Source: Bacteroidaceae bacterium (GTDB lineage Bacteria > Bacteroidota > Bacteroidia > Bacteroidales > Bacteroidaceae). Taken from it: a stretch of DNA of 19,029 bases. Each line of letters opens with the position of its first letter. Positions within the stretch are counted from its first letter, which is position 1. The position numbers were made by a program, and so were the translations under genes. The stretch is from positions 1 through 19,029 of the forward strand of contig JAFYYO010000267.1 of assembly GCA_017557475.1 (NCBI GenBank), written 5' to 3'. The notes beneath the pieces are model-generated. The model did not search any database. It saw nothing but the letters and a program-made list of their open reading frames with translations, and was not told the origin of the DNA. Of this stretch, positions 15,056-19,029 are shown one piece after another.

Positions 15056-15090
15056 TAATGTTCAATGTTCAATCTTCAATGTTCAATGGA
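15056..15090. repeat. 7-base tandem tract (CAATGTT-like x5) carrying the acyl-CoA synthetase start
   Basis: Units TAATGTT, CAATGTT, CAATCTT, CAATGTT, CAATGGA; the last holds the preferred ATG (15086). The ATG at 15058, preceded by AGGA, opens a 12-codon frame ending at TAA 15091-15093 that overlaps the true start. ATG 15065 is in frame with the gene. Confidence 0.85.
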
Positions 15091-16759
15091 TAACAATCCT
15101 ATACTAAGTCGGTTTCTGAAGCAAACGACCTTTGTTTCGGAGGAAGACTATCGGAAAAACCTGGAGTTCATCGTTCCCAAGAACTTCAACTTCGCCTATG
15201 ATGTCGTGGATGCTTGGGCAGAGGTAGCCCCTGATAAGATTGCTCTATTGTGGACAAACGATGAGGGCGAAGAGCGAAAGCTGTCCTTCTCAGACCTTAA
15301 GCAGATGAGCGACCAAGCCGCTTCCTACTTGAAGAACTTGGGTATCAATCGCGGAGATATGGTGATGCTGATTGAAAAACGTCGCTTGGAGTGGTGGATT
15401 ACGATGCTTGCCCTGCACAAACTGGGTGCAGTTCCTATTCCCGCAACTCACATGCTCACCAGTCACGACATCGTTTATCGCAATAATGCGGCTTCCGTGA
15501 AAGCCATTATATGCGTGGGTGAGCCCTATGTTCTCGGCGAAGTTCAGAAGGCTTTGCCTGATAGTCCGACCGTTGACATACTCGTTTCCATCGGTCCAGA
15601 TGTGCCAGAAGGCTTCCACGACTGGCATGCGGAGATTGACAAGGCGCCTGCTTTCCGTCGTCCTCGCTTCGTCAATACCAATGGAGACACAATGATTCTC
15701 TACTTCACATCAGGCACTTCTGGTGAGCCAAAGATGGTGTCGCACGACTTTCTCTACGCTCTTGGACATCTCACAACTGGTGTCTTTTGGCACAACCTCA
15801 CGCCTGACAGCATACATCTGACTGTTGCCGATACAGGTTGGGGCAAGGCTGTTTGGGGGAAGTTCTACGGACAATGGTTCGCAGGAGCTTGCGTCTTTGT
15901 CTTCGACCACGAGAAGTTCACGGCAGAGAAGATACTTCGTCAGATGGAGAAGTACCATATAACGAGCTTCTGTGCGCCGCCTACGGTCTATCGTTTCCTT
16001 GTTCGCGAGGACTTCAGCCAGTATGACCTTTCCGCTCTTCGCTATTGTACGACTGCAGGCGAGGCGTTGAATGCGGCTGTCTATAAGCGTTTCTATGAGT
16101 TGACAGGCATTCGTCTGATGGAAGGTTTCGGGCAGACAGAGACCACTTTAACACTTGGAACCTTCCCTTGGATGCAGCCTAAACCAGGAAGCATGGGTAA
16201 GCCAAATGCTCAATACGAGATAGCTCTGCTACGTCCTGACCTCACGCCTTGCGAAGACGGAGAGAAGGGCGAGATAGCAGTCCGCCTGAATGAAGGGCGC
16301 AAGGCAATCGGCCTGTTCAAGGAATACTATCGCGACAGCAACATCACCTACGAGGCTTGCCACGATGGATACTACTTTACGGGCGATATGGCTTGGCGGG
16401 ATAAGGATGGCTATTATTGGTTTGAAGGCCGTGCAGACGACGTCATCAAGAGCAGTGGCTATCGCATCGGTCCCTTTGAAGTGGAGAGTGCTTTGATGAC
16501 ACATCCTGCAGTTGTCGAGTGCGCCATTACCGGTGTTCCTGATGATACCAGAGGTATGGTGGTGAAGGCTACTGTCGTGCTTGGCAAAGAATGGAAGGAT
16601 AAGGCTTGCGATGCCCTTATAGAGGAACTCCAGGCTCATGTCAAACACGTGACCGCTCCCTATAAATATCCCCGTATTATCGAGTTTGTTGACGAGTTAC
16701 CTAAGACTATCAGCGGCAAGATTCGCCGTGTAGAAATAAGAGAGAAAGACAAAAAATGA
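15086..16759 (+). CDS. AMP-forming acyl-CoA synthetase (ACSM/acetyl-CoA-synthetase-like)
   Basis: 557 residues from ATG at 15086; an earlier in-frame ATG at 15065 would add seven repeat-derived residues. It is an ANL-superfamily adenylating enzyme: P-loop YFTSGTSGEPKMV at 206-218, aromatic-site EGFGQTE at 346-352, TGD at 432-434, hinge and C-terminal block FEGRADDVIKSSGYRIGP (446-463), and catalytic lysine K545 in PKTISGKIRR. It activates a carboxylic acid to its CoA thioester with ATP. The sequence resembles medium-chain/benzoate-type ligases; the acid is unknown. Its stop overlaps argF' by four bases. Position in an arginine operon raises the possibility of acyl-group recycling, which is speculative. 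Confidence 0.9.
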   Translation: MDNNPILSRFLKQTTFVSEEDYRKNLEFIVPKNFNFAYDVVDAWAEVAPDKIALLWTNDEGEERKLSFSDLKQMSDQAASYLKNLGINRGDMVMLIEKRRLEWWITMLALHKLGAVPIPATHMLTSHDIVYRNNAASVKAIICVGEPYVLGEVQKALPDSPTVDILVSIGPDVPEGFHDWHAEIDKAPAFRRPRFVNTNGDTMILYFTSGTSGEPKMVSHDFLYALGHLTTGVFWHNLTPDSIHLTVADTGWGKAVWGKFYGQWFAGACVFVFDHEKFTAEKILRQMEKYHITSFCAPPTVYRFLVREDFSQYDLSALRYCTTAGEALNAAVYKRFYELTGIRLMEGFGQTETTLTLGTFPWMQPKPGSMGKPNAQYEIALLRPDLTPCEDGEKGEIAVRLNEGRKAIGLFKEYYRDSNITYEACHDGYYFTGDMAWRDKDGYYWFEGRADDVIKSSGYRIGPFEVESALMTHPAVVECAITGVPDDTRGMVVKATVVLGKEWKDKACDALIEELQAHVKHVTAPYKYPRIIEFVDELPKTISGKIRRVEIREKDKK

Positions 16760-17727
16760 GAAGTTTCCTTAATGTAGAAGACTTGGGCGACCTCAATTTG
16801 GCGCTCAGGGAGGCAGCCGAGATAAAGGCTGACCGCTTTAAATACGACACTCTTGGCAAGAACAAGACCTTGCTCATGGTGTTCTTCAACAATAGTTTGC
16901 GCACCCGTCTCAGCACGCAGAAAGCAGCTATGAACCTCGGCATGAACGTTATTGTGCTCGATGTCAATGCTGGTGCTTGGAAGCTTGAGACAGAGCGAGG
17001 CGTCATCATGGATGGCGACAAAAGTGAGCACTTGCTCGAAGCCATTCCTGTAATGGGGTGTTATTGCGACGTTATCGGCATTCGTTCCTTCGCTGGACTC
17101 ACTGACAGAGACTATGATTATGCAGAGACGGTCTTCCATCAGTTTGAGAAGTACAGCGGCAAGCCTGTGTTTGCGATGGAGACAGCCACAGTTCATCCTT
17201 TGCAGGCCTTTGCTGACCTCATTACCATATCCGAGCATTCCGAGAAAGGCAAGCGCCCAAAAGTCGTCCTCACATGGGCTCCGCATCCCAGGTCTTTGCC
17301 GCAAGCCGTTCCCAATAGCTTTGCTCAATGGATGAATGCTGCAGATGTGGATTTCGTTATTACACATCCTGAGGGCTATGAACTTGACCCTCAGTTTGTT
17401 GGAAATGCTCGTGTGGAATACGACCAGCGCAAGGCTTTTGAAGGGGCTGACTTCATTTATGCCAAGAATTGGAGTTGTCCTGGAGTAGGCAAATACAGGG
17501 AAGATTACGGCAAGATTCTTTCGAAGGACATGAGTTGGACAGTCGATGCTGAGCACATGAGTTGGACCAACAATGCACATTTCATGCATTGCCTGCCAGT
17601 TCGACGAGGCATGATTGTTACTGACGATGTCATCGAGGCTCCGACATCCCTCGTTATTCCAGAGGCAGCCAATCGCGAAATCTCAGCCACTGTTGTCCTG
17701 AAGCGCATACTTCAAGACTTTAAATGA
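16756..17727 (+). CDS. argF': N-succinylornithine carbamoyltransferase (ArgF')
   Basis: 323 residues. The carbamoyl-phosphate loop is SLRTR (47-51) in FFNNSLRTRLSTQKA, not the STRTR of ordinary ornithine carbamoyltransferases, and DVNAGAWKLETERGVIMDGDK (69-89) together with HPLQ (147-150) and HCLPVRR near the end match the SOTCase/AOTCase branch and closely resemble the Bacteroides fragilis enzyme as I recall it. Residue 90, which separates succinyl (Pro90 in B. fragilis) from acetyl (Glu92 in Xanthomonas) specificity, is Ser here; Ser at that site also gave succinyl specificity in published mutants. It makes N-succinylcitrulline from N-succinylornithine and carbamoyl phosphate. It overlaps the acyl-CoA synthetase by four bases. 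Confidence 0.92.
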   Translation: MRSFLNVEDLGDLNLALREAAEIKADRFKYDTLGKNKTLLMVFFNNSLRTRLSTQKAAMNLGMNVIVLDVNAGAWKLETERGVIMDGDKSEHLLEAIPVMGCYCDVIGIRSFAGLTDRDYDYAETVFHQFEKYSGKPVFAMETATVHPLQAFADLITISEHSEKGKRPKVVLTWAPHPRSLPQAVPNSFAQWMNAADVDFVITHPEGYELDPQFVGNARVEYDQRKAFEGADFIYAKNWSCPGVGKYREDYGKILSKDMSWTVDAEHMSWTNNAHFMHCLPVRRGMIVTDDVIEAPTSLVIPEAANREISATVVLKRILQDFK

Positions 17728-17729
17728 AA

Positions 17730-17744
17730 AAAACTTGCAGTTTT
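17730..17744 (+). terminator. Weak hairpin after argF'
   Basis: AAAACT (17730-17735), loop TGC, AGTTTT (17739-17744), just after the argF' stop and followed by ATTT. It is A/T-rich and short, so it may terminate the cluster only weakly. Confidence 0.3.
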
Positions 17745-17746
17745 AT

Positions 17747-17778
17747 TTGGTGCGATAGGAAAATAATCGTATCTTTGC
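17747..17778 (+). promoter_or_regulatory. Bacteroidetes-type promoter for the small secreted protein
   Basis: TTG at 17747-17749, exactly 20 bases, then TATCTTTGC at 17770-17778. The leader to the ATG at 17805 is 26 bases. This marks a transcription unit separate from the arginine cluster. Confidence 0.8.
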
Positions 17779-17804
17779 GACATAGTTCATAAAAAATCGC
17801 GATT

Positions 17805-18224
17805 ATGAAGAAACTTATTCTTTTCCTGCTGACTCTCCTCGCAGCGAATGTTTCTTGGGCAGACACAGCTCTGTTCGTTCACCCGAAATCTGGTGGTGTT
17901 CTGGAGATTGCATTCAGCGAAAAGCCCGTTGTGACTTATGAAGAGGGCAACCTTATCATTACCGCATCAGGGTCGTACGTCGTTTATCCGCTTTCTAATA
18001 TGGATAAGTTCACTTTTGGCGAAGTGGACGAGAATGTGACGCGTATCGTTGCTCCTGCGAATGTGGCTCCTCAGCCCACCTACATCTACAATGTAAGTGG
18101 TGTGCTGGTGCGTACCTACAAACCCAACAATGACGGCACAACATCCACTTCTCTCGAGGGCCTTCCTGCCGGCACTTATGTTATCAAGAACGGCAAGACT
18201 GCTTATAAAATGCAGAAACGTTAA
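17805..18224 (+). CDS. Small secreted protein with T9SS-like C-terminal domain
   Basis: 139 residues. Residues 1-19 are a signal peptide (MKKLILFLLTLLAANVSWA). The middle (about 20-75) reads as a short beta-rich segment (LFVHPKSGGVLEIAFSEKP; YVVYPLSNMDKFTFGEV), typical of short Prevotella exported proteins. The end (about 92-139, YIYNVSGVLVRTYKPN...LEGLPAGTYVIKNGKTAYKMQKR) matches the Por/type IX secretion C-terminal sorting domain pattern: YNVSG, LPAGTY and a basic last few residues. Export through T9SS is therefore possible but cannot be tested here, since no por/gld secretion genes are in the window. It has its own promoter. The nitroreductase start is six bases after its stop. Confidence 0.75.
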   Translation: MKKLILFLLTLLAANVSWADTALFVHPKSGGVLEIAFSEKPVVTYEEGNLIITASGSYVVYPLSNMDKFTFGEVDENVTRIVAPANVAPQPTYIYNVSGVLVRTYKPNNDGTTSTSLEGLPAGTYVIKNGKTAYKMQKR

Positions 18225-18230
18225 AAGCAG

Positions 18231-18740
18231 GTGACGACTTTACTGGATGTAATACAGAGCCGCTACAGTTGTCGTGGATATCTCGACAAGCCTGTAGAGG
18301 AGGAAAAGATAGCGTACCTCAAGGAAAGTATGCGTCTTGCTCCATCGGCTGTGAACCGACAGCCGTGGAAGTTCCGCATTGTCCGCAGCCAGGAGGGTAG
18401 GGAGAAGCTTCAGTCATGCTACCAGCGTCCTTGGTTCAACGAAGCGCCGTTGTATATTCTCGCCTCAGTGCTTCATGAACAGGAATGGGTTCGTGAAGAC
18501 GGCAAGCCTCACGGCAATATCGATGTCGCCATCGCTGTAGAGCATCTCTGCCTGGCAGCTACGGAGCAAGGACTAGGCTCCTGCTGGGTTTGCAACTTCG
18601 ATGCCAAGCGTTGCCACGAACTCTTCCAAATGCCCGAAACTGAAGAACCAGTCGTCATCATTCCCATAGGCTATCCCTCTCCTGCAGAGCCAAGGCCCAG
18701 AACACGCAAGTCGAGTCAGGAGATATTCTTCGAAGAATAG
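18231..18740 (+). CDS. Nitroreductase-family flavoprotein
   Basis: 169 residues from GTG at 18231; no in-frame ATG fits better because the conserved RYSCRGY (11-17) begins close to the start. It belongs to the FMN-dependent nitroreductase family: Arg11, Ser13 and Arg15 form the usual FMN-phosphate site, LAPSAVNRQPWKF (36-48) is the second FMN block, and IAVEHLCLAATEQGLGSCWV and VVIIPIGYPSPAE follow. Electron donor and natural substrate are unknown. It is short but complete for the small subgroup. It sits six bases after the secreted-protein gene and likely shares its promoter. The strong hairpin at 18765-18800 follows. Confidence 0.9.
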   Translation: MTTLLDVIQSRYSCRGYLDKPVEEEKIAYLKESMRLAPSAVNRQPWKFRIVRSQEGREKLQSCYQRPWFNEAPLYILASVLHEQEWVREDGKPHGNIDVAIAVEHLCLAATEQGLGSCWVCNFDAKRCHELFQMPETEEPVVIIPIGYPSPAEPRPRTRKSSQEIFFEE

Positions 18741-18764
18741 CCTTGAGCAAAGGCATAGAATAAA

Positions 18765-18800
18765 GAGGCGTGCCCTTTCTGAAAAGAAGGAGCACGCTTC
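18765..18800 (+). terminator. Strong imperfect hairpin after the nitroreductase gene
   Basis: A long stem pairs 18765-18780 with 18785-18800: GAGGCGTGC against GCACGCTTC (one G-T pair), then CCTT and CT against AG and AAGG with single-base bulges, loop GAAA. TTCGTTTG follows, a weak T-rich tail. The right arm contains the CACG core of the first unit of array C, so the terminator and the repeat overlap. Confidence 0.65.
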
Positions 18801-18964
18801 GTTTGTAAACTAGCCGTGTCTAATTCGCCAACTAGCCGTGTCTAATTCGCCAACTAGCCGTGTCTAATTTGTAAACTAGGCGTGTCTAATTCGCCAACAT
18901 AACGTGTAATGATTGCCAACGACACGTGTAATGATTGGGCACGACGCCTGTTATGTTTGGCTGG
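18789..18964. repeat. Array C: eight 22-base tandem units
   Basis: Units start at 18789, 18811, 18833, 18855, 18877, 18899, 18921 and 18943. The second and third are identical (TAGCCGTGTC then TAATTCGCCAAC). The fourth and fifth differ from them at a few bases. The sixth begins ATAACGTGTAATG, the same as the units of array B, and the seventh begins GACACGTG like a unit of B. All but the last carry CGTG or CACG at positions 5-8; the last has CCTG. No spacers. Confidence 0.9.
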
Positions 18965-18981
18965 GTCACATCCTCTCCTAT

Positions 18982-19029
18982 GACAGATGACAGATGACAG
19001 TTTCTATATGAGGGGGTAGGGGGTGGAGG
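18982..19029. repeat. GACAGAT tandem tract and G-rich edge
   Basis: GACAGAT, GACAGAT, GACAG (18982-19000) form another 7-base tract. It is followed, after TTTCTATAT, by a G-rich run with two G5 blocks up to the window edge. No gene is seen here. Confidence 0.7.

Noticed and set aside
16660..17589. 309-codon minus-strand frame opposite argF'
   Set aside because: Shadow of the carbamoyltransferase gene; no motif in the antisense product.
18789..18964. CRISPR array
   Set aside because: Units are directly adjacent with no unique spacers and no cas genes are in the window.

Overview
The window looks like chromosomal DNA of a Bacteroidales bacterium, most likely Prevotellaceae-like. The signs are promoters of the Bacteroidetes type (TTG, about 19-21 bases, TAnnTTTG), an N-succinylornithine-type carbamoyltransferase (ArgF') in place of ordinary ornithine carbamoyltransferase, a small secreted protein ending in a T9SS-like sorting domain, and a block of coaX, outer-membrane protein, lptC and gldE. 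The species call is inference. No tRNA, rRNA, transposase or phage gene is seen, and the window is almost fully coding.

Layout. (1) Bases 1-2485, minus strand: a two-gene unit made of a DUF4105 membrane-anchored periplasmic protein and an alkaline-phosphatase-superfamily exported protein that runs off the left edge and has lost most visible metal ligands. (2) 2486-3112: a divergent intergenic region with two promoters, a 154-base array of degenerate 22-base units, and a hairpin-rich stretch. (3) 3113-7019, plus strand: coaX, a beta-barrel outer-membrane protein, lptC and a GldE/CorC-type protein, tightly packed (cofactor and envelope functions). (4) 7020-17727, plus strand: a long arginine/proline biosynthesis cluster, argR, a GNAT enzyme (probable first-step acyl-glutamate synthase), argG, argC, argD, proC, proB, proA, an XRE-cupin regulator, an AMP-forming acyl-CoA synthetase and argF'. 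Five junctions in the window's plus-strand blocks are ATGA-type overlaps. A GCATA/TATGC operator-like cluster lies in front of argR. (5) 17728-18741: a small secreted protein and a nitroreductase, followed by a strong hairpin. (6) 18742-19029: a second dense 22-base array and other short repeats.

How the genes work together. The GNAT enzyme, ArgC, ArgD and ArgF' would carry acylated (probably succinylated) intermediates from glutamate towards acyl-citrulline, and ArgG joins citrulline to aspartate. ArgB, the deacylase and ArgH are not in the window. ProB, ProA and ProC make proline from the same glutamate. ArgR and the XRE-cupin protein are the local regulators.

The most unusual material is non-coding. 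Three intergenic regions (2669-2822, 9544-9653, 18789-18964) carry tandem 22-base units of one recognisable family in exact register, and several other junctions carry 7- or 8-base tandem tracts that contain start codons, a promoter element or even a signal-peptide core.
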